Assembly (NCBI GenBank): GCA_021014325.1 | Contig: CM037475.1 | Span: 2,387,001-2,451,000, forward strand | Reading direction: 5' to 3' | Length of the DNA stretch: 64,000 nucleotides | From: Plazaster borealis | Lineage: Eukaryota; Echinodermata; Asteroidea; Forcipulatida; Labidiasteridae | In this document: positions 1-11,360 of the stretch, in pieces | Layout: the number at the start of each line of letters is the position of its first letter | Position numbering within the stretch: position 1 is the stretch's first letter | Notes under the pieces: generated by a model | What the model was told of the DNA's origin: nothing | Database searches by the model: none | The model's input: the letters and a program-made list of their open reading frames with translations, nothing else | Translations under genes and position numbers: made by a program

Positions 1-57
1 CAAAATTTGTTTCGTTCCAAGAGATGATAAGCTAATCATCTTGATTTGTGGTTGCAG

Positions 58-211
58 GTTTTCTGACAGCGGTGATTACTATTCTCCAACTGACGGCCCG
101 TACCAAACCTACATCGATTACATCCGTAGCCTTCCCGTCATTCCTCATCCGGAGGTGTTTGGTCTCCATGAGAACGCTGACATCACCAAGGACAACCAAG
201 AAACACAACAG
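58..211 (+). CDS. Dynein heavy chain exon a
   Basis: The exon follows an acceptor ending TTGCAG at 57 and stops before the donor GTAGGA at 212. The first base completes a codon begun in an exon outside the window. It encodes 51 residues, including [18 protein letters not shown], the region around AAA6 in axonemal dyneins. The open frame running on to 406 is intron read-through. Confidence 0.93.
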
Positions 212-3200
212 GTAGGAAGGGGTCTGAAATATTGCTTAGAACTAATGTTTATGCTAAGCAAAAATACCGAAGGACATGGACCAATAGGAATCTGTGAACT
301 GTTTCAGATAAGCAAGATTCTGCTACTCTTAGCAAGTTTTGAAACTTTTGAAAGTGGGTCATTTCGCAGTTCAGACAGACATGATATTCTGCCTACTTTA
401 GTCTGATTTCCGAGGTTTTTTGGCCTTGAAAAAATCAGAAAAAATGTGATAAAATAGCCTGAAAAGTCTTCTAAAGTTACACCATGTGTACATGTAAGTC
501 GGACCTTTTATTCAATAAACTGTTCCTGATGGACCAAAAATCATGCCTGTTCAGATGAAGTCATGCTTATTAAACCGTTTCTCGGACAGAGTTTTTAAAC
601 AATAATTCAACAGCATCCGGGGACCAGTTGAATGGCTCTGCTTACCAAGGAATCCTTCACTTACGGTCACCATTCTCTGCTTACAGTGTAAGCACCAAAT
701 TTCTGCGCCAGTTGTGTCAGCGAAGAATGCGTTTTAAACGTGAAGTGTCCCGTGCACAAGCAAGATTTCCTTGTTAATAATAACCTCGGAAATATGCTTA
801 CTTTAAGTGTGGGTTTTTCTTCAACCATAGGTGTTGATTTTTCGCGTTTGGTAAGCAGAGTCATGGTTTTGGGTCCTGATGTTTAGATCCCACTCTACTC
901 CTAAAGGGGCTGTGTCTTCATGATCAAAGCAAGTCTGTGGCTGAACATGGGAGTTATAAACTCTCACCGTTGCTTAACCTGTGCGCACGCTCTCCATAGA
1001 TTTGATACGGAGGGAGGGCGCGCACGTGCAGTAACCGGGTGAGAGTTCATAATTCCAAGTACAGCTACAGGCCTGCTTTGATCGTGACAACACAGCCCCT
1101 TTTAAGGACTTTTGAGTCTATCAGACATACATTTTGTCCATCCAAGACACCTCAAATTTTGCTCTTTGTTCCTGATCTGAAGTATTTGTATTTTGTGTTT
1201 TTGTTTTGTGTAGTTGTTTGATGGCATTTTGTTGACGTTGCCAAGGCAATCTGGAGGCAGCGGGAAATCTCCTCAAGAGATTATTGAAGATTTAGCTGCG
1301 GATATTCTGTCCAAACTACCAGCGGACTACAATCTGGAATTTGTAAGTATTAAACAGAAGGCTATAAGAGTTCAAAGATCACCAAATAGTGCAGCTCGTT
1401 TGGCATGTTCCACACCCTAACATATTACCCCATCACTCGGGGACCTTCATTGGCTACCGATTAGAGAACGGATTCATTTTAAACTTGCTCTTTTTGTTTA
1501 TAAATGCTTGAATAAAACTACTCCTAGATATCTTTCTAATTTACTGTCATACTACACTCCTCCTCGCTTTCTTCAGTCCACACTTGACAGCACTGACTTG
1601 AATGTTTCCCCGTGCAAACAAAAGTCCTGGTCAAACAGCATTCAGTGTAGCTGGACCAATGATTTGCACACTACACTGATGAGTTCCAACTTTATTGCAA
1701 AACTTGTTGTTGTAGTACAGCAAGGTTGTATCGGTTTTGTTTTACTCTGGGATGTAAGCACAAAACCAAGATACTACCTTTTAACCAAACCGAGTAGCGA
1801 CCTTGTTTCACTGACACAAAGAATTTGTAGAGTTGTCCTGATTTATAAACACTGCAAACCTCCACAAAGATTTACTCATCGCTTTTTTTCCCTGTGGTTT
1901 TTGTTCTTATCAGGTGATGGAAAAGTACCCAGTCATCTATTCCGAGTCCATGAACACCGTGCTGCGTCAAGAGCTTATCCGCTTCAATCGTTTGACGACG
2001 GTTGTCCGTTCATCTCTTCAGAATATCCAGAAAGCCATAAAGGGGCTGGTGGTCATGTCGTCAGAGCTTGAGGATGTGTTTGATAGTATGTTGGTTGGCA
2101 AAGTACCAGCGAGTTGGGCTGCTAAGTCGTATCCGTCCTTGAAGCCACTGGGAGGCTACATAATTGATCTCTTAGCGAGGTGAGTCAAGAGTTTGGAGCA
2201 GGGCCTCATTTCATAGAGTTGCTCAAGCACAAAAAGGAGCTGAGCACAATAAAATCATGCCTACCAGATTAAGGTTACCAGCCAAAATATCAATCCACAC
2301 GTACCATTTGTGGCTGGTATCCTGCTTATTTGAATTTTACTGTGGAGCGCAGGCCCCGAGGCCAGTAATTTTAGCGTCGGGCAAGTAAACTCACGAGTTG
2401 ACAAGTCCAATGGTCTTGTGTTTTTAAATTGAATAAAACTACCTCACTGTGTTATAACTTTGTTATAATAAAAAAAGATGTTCCAATGTAGACTTTGGGT
2501 CTGATTACTATCTTTCAATTCTGTTGAGTATCGAAGTGTACTCACCCATAAGACAAATGAAATCAATCTTCTCTTAGTGCTTGTTCAAACAAAAACAGTT
2601 GCACTGTATAGTCTTTTCTCATTTTGGTCCTGGTATTGTCAAAAATAATCTGGTCTAGTAAAAGTGTTGAGTTCTTAGCCCCAGGGTCTTGTGGATTTTT
2701 GATCTAAATTCGAGCCCTGTGGAGTGTCATGACCGAGCAGTCTAGGGCACCGGATTCACGTTCCGTTGTTGTGAGAGTGTGTGGGTTCGAGTCTCGGTCA
2801 TGGCACTTGTGTCCTTGAGCAAGACACTTAACTATAATTGCTTTGTCCTTCGGATTGTACGCAAAGCCATAGGTTCTGTGTTTGCATAATGCACATTAAA
2901 GGTACACTTATCGTTAAGAGAGGGGGTTCGCCCCGGTGTTTTCTGGTATGGTTGGCTGCAGATTGCGTGGCAGCACTTTTTAAAACCCTTACAAGGTGTA
3001 GGGTTCTAGCTAGTGTATCAGGCCGATACGCCCGATTTGCGTGCAGATACGCGCAAATTTTGGCCGATACACAAAAAAACATGTAGAGAAAACCATATAG
3101 AATGCTCCAGATTGCACAGTAGGGCTTCTAAAACCGAGATAAAAACCAAGTAGAAAACATTCTGAAGACCTTGTTTCAATTCAGCGTGTTTCGGCTAAAC

Positions 3201-5146
3201 TTCCAAAATTTGGGTCCAGAATGCTACACAGTTTTGAAAAAACCTGGGGAGAACCCTGAGGTGCGATATTATTGGGTCTCATAATTCAAACATAGCTCTG
3301 TATACCTGTTGCACGGCAAGCATTTTGAGATACCGCAGACAAAGCGCTATATCAAAATTGTGCTTCATTATTATGAATATTATGAATGATATCGTTGTGC
3401 CAGTAAATCGTATGAGACTTGGAGATTTTCCAGGTAGATATGTTGTCATGCGGGACTAGCGTCTGATAATAGAAGAAAAAGCGATATGTTAATTGGCTCT
3501 AGTCTTCAGTTGTTCTTTCGTTTCGTTTGTCCTTCAGTGTGTGACCTTTGTCCGTGTCTGTCTGTCTTGTGTTTTGGAGGTTTCTTTTTTGTTTGCTGTT
3601 TTGGGGGTTTTGTATTTTGTCTTGCAAATAATAATAAAAAATTAAAGAAATTAAAAAAAGTAAAGTGGGTCCTTGGCTTGAAATTTTGGGGAGTAATTTG
3701 ATATATTTAAGAACATTTGCGTACTTTGATATTAATGATATTTCCTCTTGTATCGTTGGGTTTGTTTCCAGACTGAATTTCTTCCAAGACTGGATCGATC
3801 ATGGAGTGCCAAAAGCTTTCTGGTTGTCAGGTTTTTACTTCACACAATCGTTCTTGACAGGTAAGCATCAACACGTATTTACCAATACTCACAAACTACA
3901 TTCTCGGACTTTAATCATAACAATAATACAAAGCATTTATAAAGCGCTCTAACTAACCAGAAAGAGTAACACAGCACTTAACACAAAATTAAACAACAAG
4001 CAACAAAGGATTAAACAGAATAAGTAAAACACAGCGGTTTAGAACATCGAATTCAACTTCTGGTGGTGAAGTCATCAGTGTGTGGGTTCGAGTCCCAGTC
4101 GTGACACTTGTGTCCTTGAGCAAGATGCTTTGCTGCGATGTAGAGCAAAGAGCCATATTCCAACAGCTTTATTCCATGTACTGCATCTCTTTGGAACTCC
4201 TTGCCTGGTGCATGTTTCCCTCCAACCTACAATCTAGACTATTTGAAGAGTAATATCAATTCCTACCTTCAGCTCCCCTGAGTTATTTTGATCTTAAATG
4301 TTTTTTCTTGTAGCCCCTTACCAAGAGTGGCTGTGGCCTTGTTTGGGGTGAACTTTCATAAAACAAATTTTTCCAAAAATTTAAATCATGACCAGCTCTC
4401 AATTTTGTTAACATTGTCATGACATATGCAGTCATTGTGATGTGACTATATTAAAAAGACACATATCTTAAGAATGGTTCGTTAGACCAGATCCAGTCAG
4501 CTGTAACCACCTAATTATAAGATTTTTATTTGTGTTTGAATGCATCAGGTGTGAGTCAGAACTTTGCTCGTAAGTACACCATCCCCATTGATCATCTGGG
4601 CTTTGAGTTTGAGATCACTGACCATGAGGAGACTGTGGACAGCAAGGCTGATGACGGAGCATATGTTTATGTAAGTACAAGGAAGCACTTTGAGACGCCC
4701 TTCGGGTGTGTAAAGCGCTATATAAAAAAACAAAACGATAGTATAGGGATTAATTTTGCTTTTCTGAGAGTCCTTGGTTTCACAACCAGTATTAATAAAT
4801 AAATAAATAAAATAATTTATTAACTATTCCGCTTTCTCATTTTCCCCAGGGTTTATTCCTCGAAGGCGCTCGTTGGGATCGTAAACTTAAGAAACTCAAC
4901 GAGTCTTATCCTAAGGTTCTATACGATACGATTCCAGTCACATGGCTCAAACCGGGGCGTAAGTCGGACTTCAAGAAGGTGCCCACCTACATAAGCCCTG
5001 TGTATAAGACGAGTGCCAGACGAGGTACCCTGTCCACCACTGGACACTCCACTAACTTTGTCATGATGCTAGAGCTACCGTCTGACAAACCAGAAGCCTA
5101 CTGGATCAATCGGGGTGTTGCTTCACTCTGCCAATTAGACGATTAG
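58..5146 (+). CDS. Axonemal dynein heavy chain, C-terminal part (inner-arm, DNAH3/7/12-like)
   Basis: Six exons join in phase: 58-211, 1214-1342, 1914-2179, 3772-3860, 4549-4670 and 4850-5146 (TAG stop), giving 351 residues. All visible introns are GT-AG. The upstream exons, including motor AAA1-AAA5, lie left of the window. Residues match the end of the dynein heavy chain, the AAA6 lid and C-terminal domain: [19 protein letters not shown] (exon 1), [13 protein letters not shown] (exon 2), [21 protein letters not shown] and [20 protein letters not shown] (exon 3), [14 protein letters not shown] (exon 4), [15 protein letters not shown] (exon 5), and [20 protein letters not shown] with final CQLDD (exon 6). 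These are hallmarks of single-headed inner-arm axonemal dyneins, ATP-driven motors of cilia and flagella. From memory the end resembles DNAH3 or DNAH12 more than DNAH7, but I cannot decide between paralogues without alignment. The reading frame has no lesion. Confidence 0.95.
617..895. repeat. Dispersed foldback repeat (CTCTGCTTACC family), copy 1
   Basis: It shares TGGCTCTGCTTACC, TCACCATTC and GCTTACAG with the elements at 11361-11741 and 21522-21716. CTCTGCTTACCAA near the left and TTGGTAAGCAGAG near the right are inverted. It lies in a dynein intron. Confidence 0.5.
1214..1342 (+). CDS. Dynein heavy chain exon b
   Basis: The acceptor TGTGTAG ends at 1213 and the donor GTAAGT starts at 1343. 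The exon holds exactly 43 codons, phase 0 at both ends, and encodes [19 protein letters not shown] followed by [18 protein letters not shown] fragment begins about 30 bp after its end. Confidence 0.93.
1375..1620 (+). pseudogene. LINE reverse-transcriptase C-terminal fragment (CR1/L2-like)
   Basis: The plus strand reads [11 protein letters not shown], a TAA, then [20 protein letters not shown] and [20 protein letters not shown]. This matches the widespread LINE segment (AAR...HITP.L..LHWLPV..RI.FK...L.YK...APRYL..L) after the RT domain. The stop and the lack of flanking RT motifs show a dead fragment. It sits in a dynein intron about 30 bp after an exon. Confidence 0.7.
1914..2179 (+). CDS. 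Dynein heavy chain exon c
   Basis: The acceptor CTTATCAG ends at 1913 and the donor GTGAGT starts at 2180. The exon has 88 codons plus two bases of a split Arg codon. It encodes [20 protein letters not shown] and later [20 protein letters not shown], the most conserved part of the dynein C-terminal region. The initial GTG is an internal Val codon, not a start. Confidence 0.95.
2200..2345. repeat. Partial GGGCCCAATTTCA-family foldback element
   Basis: It contains TTTCATAGAGTTGCTCAAGC, CAAAAAGGAGCTGAGCAC and a TGGCTGGTATCCTGCTTA-like end, all matching the 190-bp family seen intact at 10617-10809 and 29844-30038. It is truncated on the right where a GGACC-type repeat follows. Confidence 0.45.
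2345..2720. repeat. GGACCAG/CAAGACC-type dispersed repeat, copy 1
   Basis: The sequence GAGGCCAGTAATTTTAGCGT, then a GGTCTTGTGTTTTT block, an AT-rich core, CTGGTCTAGTAAAA and GTCTTGTGGAT recurs at 24208-24545, 42610-42978, 47641-48080, 48345-48655 and 49026-49375. No coding capacity is seen. Confidence 0.5.
2724..3000 (+). repeat. tRNA-derived SINE
   Basis: The head has an A-box-like GACCGAGCAGTCTAGGGCAC and a B box GGTTCGAGTCT, followed by the body CACTTGTGTCCTTGAGCAAG and GAGAGGGGGTTCGCCCCGG. The same body occurs inverted at 21940-22172 and 38215-38535. It is in a dynein intron. Confidence 0.65.
3772..3860 (+). CDS. Dynein heavy chain exon d
   Basis: The acceptor TTTCCAG ends at 3771 and the donor GTAAGC starts at 3861. 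The 89 nt complete the split Arg, encode [20 protein letters not shown] then FYFTQSFLT, and leave one base of a Gly codon for the next exon. Confidence 0.94.
4060..4135 (+). repeat. SINE head fragment
   Basis: TGTGGGTTCGAGTCCCAGTC followed by CTTGTGTCCTTGAGCAAGAT matches the tRNA-derived SINE at 2724. Only about 75 bp remain. Confidence 0.5.
4549..4670 (+). CDS. Dynein heavy chain exon e
   Basis: The acceptor GCATCAG ends at 4548 and the donor GTAAGT starts at 4671. The exon encodes [20 protein letters not shown] then [20 protein letters not shown], the dynein C-terminal domain. Confidence 0.94.
4850..5146 (+). CDS. Dynein heavy chain terminal coding exon f
   Basis: The acceptor TTCCCCAG ends at 4849 and TAG occupies 5144-5146. 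It encodes 98 residues beginning [16 protein letters not shown], then [32 protein letters not shown] and the C-terminus [12 protein letters not shown]. The length and terminal CQL motif agree with complete dynein heavy chains, so this is the true end of the protein. Confidence 0.95.
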   Translation, partial: GLFLEGARWDRKLKKLNESYPKVLYDTIPVTWLKPGRKSDFKKVPTYISPVYKTSARRGTLSTTGHSTNFVMMLELPSDKPEAYWINRGVASLCQLDD

Positions 5147-5628
5147 GCATGTCATGAAATCCATGTATTCAAGGATTACGCTTTTGTAAATTCGCCGTAT
5201 TTTTGACCGTGTGAGGGCGTATGTGGACCCATTTCATGTGATGAAAAACAAGTAAACAAACGGGGTTTTTTTTTCATTGTTATTATTATGTTGATGTATT
5301 TCGTCGTCGATGCAAGAAAACTAAAATAAGATGAACTGTAATATTGTGATGCAAGACATTCCCTGATGAAAGTGCCACCATGCGGTCAAAAATATGGTCA
5401 ATTTGAATTTCCATTTAGTCATCTCTACTAAATTCTGTGTGGATTTCAGCATTATATAAAACTTAGTTTCATTCCTGAGATTTCTAAGCAAAAGTGTAAC
5501 TTGAGCTCGAAATGTCAATATATGTCAGAATTAAATCTCTGTTTTAATGAGGATTTTCTTTCCTGTCAAAACCTGGAAGTAATATTTGTATATTTGGAAA
5601 TCATCAAATAAATAATATGTAGTTGACT
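5147..5628 (+). other. Probable dynein heavy chain 3' UTR
   Basis: This AT-rich noncoding stretch follows the dynein stop codon. A canonical AATAAA lies at 5607-5612, about 460 bp after the stop and just before a TTAA MITE. Further AATAAA hexamers lie at 6342-6347 and 6425-6430, so a longer UTR spanning the MITE is possible. No other gene is visible here. Confidence 0.5.
5607..5612 (+). promoter_or_regulatory. Candidate polyadenylation signal of the dynein gene
   Basis: This is the first AATAAA I found downstream of the dynein stop codon on the coding strand. Usage is unverified; alternatives lie at 6342 and 6425. Confidence 0.4.
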
Positions 5629-5974
5629 TTAAAGGCAGGGTGTACTTTTGGTAATTACTCTACAAGTAATTGACCATAAAAAACTTGCTTGGTAAAGAGC
5701 ACTAGAAGCTGTTGATATTATAAAACATTGTTAGAAACGACTCCCTTTGAGGTAAAGTAGTTTTTGAGAAAGAGGTAATTTTTCATCAGGCATGAAGTTT
5801 TTCTCAGGCATCTGAAAGCTCACAAATCTTGGTTGTTTTTTCTTTCATTGTTTTCTTGCAACTTCGATGACCAATTGATCCCAAATTTGTACAGGTTTGT
5901 TATTTTATGCATTTATTGGGATACACCAAGTGAGGATACTGGTCTTTGACAATTACCAAAAGTATACCCTGCCT
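5629..5974 (-). mobile_element. TTAA MITE family A, copy 1 (diverged)
   Basis: TTAAAGGCAGGGTGTACTTT on the left and TACCAAAAGTATACCCTGCC on the right form imperfect terminal inverted repeats. The interior shares TTTGAGAAAGAGGTAATTT and GCAACTTCGATGACCAATTG with 13 other copies. Only the left TTAA remains, and this is the most diverged copy. It lies just past the candidate dynein poly(A) signal. Confidence 0.75.
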
Positions 5975-6640
5975 ATCAACTGCAACTTTAAACTGCGACA
6001 TATTTGCCTACTTAGAACAACTGAAAATATTTGTTTTTCTAACAAAGCTTTTGTTATTTTTAAGAATATGTTTTCCTTGATTGTCTTATAAAGTTGTGGC
6101 TGAACTGAAAACCGAGTTATTTTCTTCTGGAAGAATTATTTTTTCAAGTTGTGTGGAAGTAGTTTGCTTTGATGTCACAAATTTAGTGATAGTTTCTGTT
6201 GAAACTTGCCATTTTCTTTACAAGAAAAAACACTTTTTGGTTTGAAGTAGCACTTAAAATGTGAAGTTCTAAAAAGCTTTAGCAAGTAAAAGCAATCTGC
6301 CGTGTGTGAAGTAGAAAGCATTATGTAAATAGATTTCTGTAAATAAACTGGATTTCAAATTCAAACATCCGTCCATCATTTTTTATTATAAATACCACAT
6401 GATTCCAGCCAAAGGGTTTCTTTCAATAAAAACTATCAAATGTATTTTTCTTACTGTTGAAATATTTATATATTTTACTATTTCCGCGTTACGAGTTTTT
6501 GTTCAATGTTAATTGATTTTGGAGAAAGATTTAAGATTATCTAAAAACAAACGAGCTTGATTTCTTAAGGCACCTTTTGAGGGTAATTCAATTTATGACT
6601 GGAACTTTGTAGTGTTTTATATTTTCGAATAATTTTGGGT
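5975..6640. other. AT-rich intergenic stretch
   Basis: I see no coding exon on either strand. It contains AATAAA hexamers at 6342 and 6425 that could serve the upstream dynein transcript. Confidence 0.4.
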
Positions 6641-6644
6641 TGAA

Positions 6645-6740
6645 CAAAGACAAATTGACTAGAGCGGGATTTGAACCAACGATCTCCAGATTAATGTGCA
6701 GGCCCTCTACCAACTGAACTAGCCCTATGTTGGCGGTCTC
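6645..6740 (-). repeat. tRNA-derived SINE head
   Basis: On the minus strand: GGGCTAGTTCAGTTGGTAGA (A box), then GGTTCAAATCCCGCTCTAGT (B box), followed by CAATTTGTCTTTGTTCAACC. The same unit runs on the plus strand at 39524-39660. Two copies with the same extension indicate a SINE, not a functional tRNA gene. Confidence 0.6.
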
Positions 6741-7439
6741 CCTATTTTGTCAATATCCTTTGTTCGGGGGTACCATTAAAAAATTATATTTTCAGAACAA
6801 TATACATCAAGACTTTCTAGGAATGTGTGGGGTTCAAGTGTATTCTGTTAACACCAGTATTTGTTTTCCTTTGCGCTCAAGAACACAAGATTATTTGATG
6901 ACTATTTATGCAATGAAGTTTTTGTTTGGTTACATTTCTTGCTTCCATTTTACTATATTTCCTATTATTGTAAATATAATGTTTGACAATAGTAAACTAA
7001 CCTGTATCCATACAAATGGAATGAGATTTATGGTTTCAGTTATTTATGTTCTTACACTGTGTTTGTAAATTAAAAAAGCTTCCTAGGAAGTTGCGGGTGT
7101 ATCACAATTTGATGGCGTCCTTTTTTTTTTTGCACAGCGCCCGTATGCTCCAACCAAGAACCTGAGTATTAGCCCAGACCATAGCGGACAGAAACAGCTT
7201 GTACCAAAATGCCCATAATGACAGCTGCAAGATCTACCCTACCTCCACTTAACCACAAAGGTCAAAGTAAAGGTCATGACATGAATTGACTTTTTTCCAA
7301 TGTTTCCCATGTTAACATAGTTTCTATGTTTTTAAAACCAAACCAAATTTCTGTTTTATCTGATTTTTTTAAGACACTTTTACAAGAAAAACATGCTTCA
7401 AAAAATCAAATATAAAACCATGTCTGGGCGTATAGTGGT

Positions 7440-7754
7440 AATAAATAATAATAATAATAACAAGTTCTTATATAGCGCATTTTACAATAAACGTCTCAAT
7501 GCGCTTTACATTAGTGCCCTGGTCATTGGGCCAATAACATTCCTTTAACCTTTCTCAGCTCCCTGGGGAGTAGGCTTTTTCAAACACAATATCAACCTCT
7601 ACCCTCGCAGGTACCCATTTATACCCCTGGGCGATATAGTTAAGTGTCTTGCTCAAGGACACAAGTGCCATGACCGGGATTCGAACCCACAACCTGATGA
7701 CTAACCACCAGAACTTGAATTTGATGCTCTTAACCGCTCAGCCACGACACCCTA
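7440..7754 (-). mobile_element. Full-length tRNA-derived SINE with (TTA)n tail
   Basis: On the minus strand it starts GTGTCGTGGCTGAGCGGTTA (A box), then GGGTTCGAATCCCGGTCATG (B box) and the conserved CACTTGTGTCCTTGAGCAAG. It ends AAAATGCGCTATATAAGAAC and a TTATTA repeat. The tail block recurs alone at 12763-12838. Confidence 0.75.
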
Positions 7755-7756
7755 CA

Positions 7757-8034
7757 TGTGGTTACCGTCTGCCAATTTGAAAAATCACGGAAGCGTGTGA
7801 TGATTCTACATAAACAAATGGTCTCTAAAGGGTTAATTAACTTTGTAACATTTGACCCCATCCATGTTTCAATGAGTATTGACCAAATTCCATTGATGTC
7901 TTCGGCCCAATAATCTTGGTAGTGCCATTTTAGGTCAACGTCCCTGTGTGTTATACAGTGTAGTGCGCATTTCAGGCGGTGCTGCATTTACACGCTTCCG
8001 TGATTTTCAAATGGCGCACATGGCAGACGGTATT
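7757..8034. mobile_element. Foldback element with about 40-bp arms
   Basis: TTACCGTCTGCC ... AAAAATCACGGAAGCGTG at 7762-7798 is the reverse complement of CACGCTTCCGTGATTTTC ... GGCAGACGGTA at 7991-8033, with a small indel. It abuts the 5' end of the SINE at 7440-7754. Confidence 0.55.
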
Positions 8035-9179
8035 AACTGCGTGTGATGTTGGTGCTAGAGGTCAAAAGGCTTTTAGAGGTAGAGTAAATGGAGTGACCTT
8101 GAATAAACTGCGTCCCACACACTGCAAAATCCATAGGTTGACATGCTGGGGGTTTTCTAGCCTAAACATCTGATGTTGGACTTCGAGGCTCGTGAATAAC
8201 GCCAGATACCTGCATTGAGCGCCTGGCCGGATCCTACCAGATGTACCTTTGACCCAGTGCATCCATTTCACACGCAGAGATTCGCAGTCAATTCACAAGT
8301 ACATGTACACATTATCACATAGTGAATAAAACAACATTACATGCATGTGCAAACATTAAGCACACGCTGCATGCAGACGATCAAAATTGCAAGCTGACAA
8401 ACTACATCACCTTGGACCAATCATAACACAGATACGGGAAAGCTTACGCCACTGCACCTTTATCCAATGAAATCATTGGGCCTGCAAGACCAGTACCTGT
8501 CTTTAAACCTTAAGAGGACTAGTCTAGGGTTTTTCATGCCCCTTGGGAATCCATGTTTGTGTTTGTTGGCCGAGTTTACCAGTCAAGTTGTCAACATCTT
8601 AGTCAATTTGTTTTCAAGTTGTCAACAACCTGTCCCTTTTCTTGGCCCCATTAGACTGGGATACCAAATAGAAACAAATACAAAAATCACAACTAGAACA
8701 TGGAATCATTTTTAGTCATTTTAATTAATTAATTACATGTGTTTCGATACACCCAACCACGTAACAATCTTTTCCACAAGTTACTGCCCAGTTGGGTAAC
8801 AATGTTGTAATTAAAAAAAATACAAAATATTCAATATAGGGTAGAAAATATGAGGAACTGGCTACATCAAATATGCCATCAAAAGTACTCAAAAAGAAAA
8901 CAGCATTACAAGGAATGTCAAACTTAATACACTTGTATTATTAGAGTACAAATTTTTTTTAAAGGTGCAGATTTTACTAGATATTTTCTACTCAAAATAG
9001 GGGGTGGGGGAACAACAAAATCAAATTCAGAAAAGGTAAGTTATTCAGGTCCTCCACCTAAATTCAAAAAGCCTCAAGAGTATAAAGTATAAGGATTAAT
9101 AAAGTACATAAATCTAGGGTATATTATCTGGCATTTGAGTCATTTTGCAAAAGATATAAAATACAGGCTGTTAAAGGGA
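8035..9179. other. Intergenic stretch, no gene recognised
   Basis: Open frames are short with no recognisable motif. I see no repeat ends that can be paired inside it. Confidence 0.4.
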
Positions 9180-9309
9180 ATATTTATCGATACTATAAAT
9201 TATCACACGAGGGCGCGTGGAACATGGAATAATGTAGTGCCACAAGGACGAAGACCGACTGGTACGTGGGACACAGAAGCGCGAGTGTTCCACACGGGCG
9301 AGTGGGATA

Positions 9310-9625
9310 ATGAATTTATCTTCAAGCAAACTTGGTGCGCAGTAAAGATGCATTACCCGTACATTTTTGTGATTGGTTTTTCCTTCAAATTACAAAGATC
9401 TACCTGGGTGTTATATGTTTTCCATTCGTACAATAGAGAGAATATTTTCATTCGTTGAAAGATGGAATGTTCCATTCAACGAGGCTTCAACGATGGAACA
9501 TTCCATCTTTCAATTTATGAAAATATTGCACATTCATTATTTGTATACTATAACTCTGTGGTTGGCATGGATCGACCACCAAGAATCGAGGATTCAAGTT
9601 TGCTTGAAGATAATATTAATTATTA
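9310..9625. mobile_element. Nested foldback element
   Basis: Outer arms ATCTTCAAGCAAACTTG (about 9318-9334) and CAAGTTTGCTTGAAGAT (about 9597-9613) are inverted. Inner arms of 36 bp (9441-9476 and 9491-9527) carry GAAAGATGGAATGTTCCAT in opposite orientation. A related sequence (GAATCCTCGATTCT, GGTCGATCCAT, AAGCTTGCTTGAAG) lies at 19064-19220. Confidence 0.55.
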
Positions 9626-10079
9626 CAAATTTTAAAGTCATATATTTTGTACCTTACAAAACTGTCATACAGTATACATGTACATGTCCCCTTAAACATA
9701 CATAATATTACTTTACTGGATAATACAAAAAAAGCAATATAAATGCATTCCATCAGTTGAGGAGACACATGTATAAAATACAAAATATGGAAGACAAAAA
9801 TTATAACAAAATCTAACTTTGACCTTCTTTAAGACACATCATCCTTTGTGTGCAAAAGAAAATAAATGGTATAAAATATAAAATCAGATCAACTTCCCTT
9901 TCAGGTTTCCTATTCTTGTATAAACTAAACGAACGTTGATCAGTACATTGATAAGTAAAAATTAAGTTTCATTATTTCCAAGGTAAAATTTAAAAAAAAT
10001 TCTGTTAAATTTAAACAAAGAATTACTACAACAGAGTATACTCAACTATTTCAACAGGTTTTCCCCAGTTTTATTGTAC

Positions 10080-10206
10080 AGGACCCAAATTCATTGAGCT
10101 GCTTAAGCAGCAAATATTGTTTAACAATTTTCTGCTGAGCATAAACGAGCAGGACACCAGTCATAGATCGTACATGTGGAATTGTATTTTGGTTGGTAAC
10201 TTTGTA
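10080..10206. repeat. Partial GGGCCCAATTTCA-family element
   Basis: GGACCCAAATTCATTGAGCT, GCTTAAGCAGCAAATATTG and GGTTGGTAACTTTGTAAC match the left half of the family element intact at 10617-10809. The right end is missing. Confidence 0.45.
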
Positions 10207-10616
10207 ACTTACACACACATCACAAATTTTCATGATTTAAGTACTTTAGACACACTGTCACACAAATGGAAACAAAGTTTGTTGTACACAAATTCGCTAC
10301 CACAGTCTTACGTAATTTCCTCTCAAGGTCAAATGCACTTCCCTGACTCTGGTTCCAGCCAATTCCATAACAACGCATTCGATGGTACACTCAACACAGA
10401 GGCACAAACTTACACTTTCTAACGTAGTATCAAAATTCGGCAAAAATTAAGGTAAAATATGGTAAACTTCTTTGCAGCAGGTTGTAATCATACTAGTGAA
10501 AGTCATGTGCAGTTGTTTTGCGGTTCCCAAAAGAGAAAGAGGCTGATTACAATACGTAACTGTTTGTGTGTCGCAGACGGCGTGAACCAGTTGCTATGGT
10601 TGTGGTTTGGTGACCT

Positions 10617-10809
10617 GGGCCCAATTTCATAGAGCTGCTTACGCAAGTAAACTAGCTAAGCACAACAAAAATATGCTTACCAGAAAAGGGTTAGAAGCTA
10701 AAACAACATTTCACATGTAGCATCTGTGACTGGTACCCTGCTTATAGTTGCTTAGCAGAAGCTTTTTAAGCAATATTTTCTGCTTAAGCAGCTCTATGAA
10801 ATTGGGCCC
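10617..10809. mobile_element. GGGCCCAATTTCA-family foldback MITE, intact copy
   Basis: It begins GGGCCCAATTTCATAGAGCT and ends AGCTCTATGAAATTGGGCCC, its inverted complement. The interior is rich in CTTAGC/GCTAAG. Intact relatives lie at 26387-26578, 29844-30038 and 38784-38968. No open frame is conserved. Confidence 0.7.
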
Positions 10810-11360
10810 TGGGGACGGCGTCATGACTATGGCGGCAAACACAGTGTAACAAAATCACTGCAGAGCAAACATTAAAACCAAAGTTGTACATTCATATAAT
10901 TTATATAACCTGTTTACAAAAGCACAAGTGGAAGACTTCAAGAAAATTCATCTGTGGAGTCTAGGAACAACACTTCAAATGATCATAAAAATTAAACAAA
11001 CTTTTGCAGGTACATGATATGGAAAAATAATCCCTGACAAAGGCATGGTTTTAATTAATCATAAGCAAAATGTGAATATCTACAAAAGAAATTTCAAATC
11101 AAAACAGTTTTTTTTGTTAATCCTTGGCATATACTTACATGTGTTAAATCTGAGAGTATTATTGTCTGTTCGAGTAAACACATCAATCATATGTGTATTT
11201 TAACATGTTGGTTTCTTTGGAAAAAGCTGCTTCACATTCAACCTTCAAATTACTCTTACTTCGTTTATTTCCGACTTTTATACAAGGTGCTGTTCCACAG
11301 CTTGTAGGCTGGATATATCACCTGGTTAACCCTCCAGAGACCATGCCTTCCTGTATGCCA

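Noticed and set aside
1508..2071. A 187-codon frame overlapping a dynein exon.
   Set aside because: The part before 1620 is LINE remnant, and the part after 1914 reads the dynein exon in a wrong frame.
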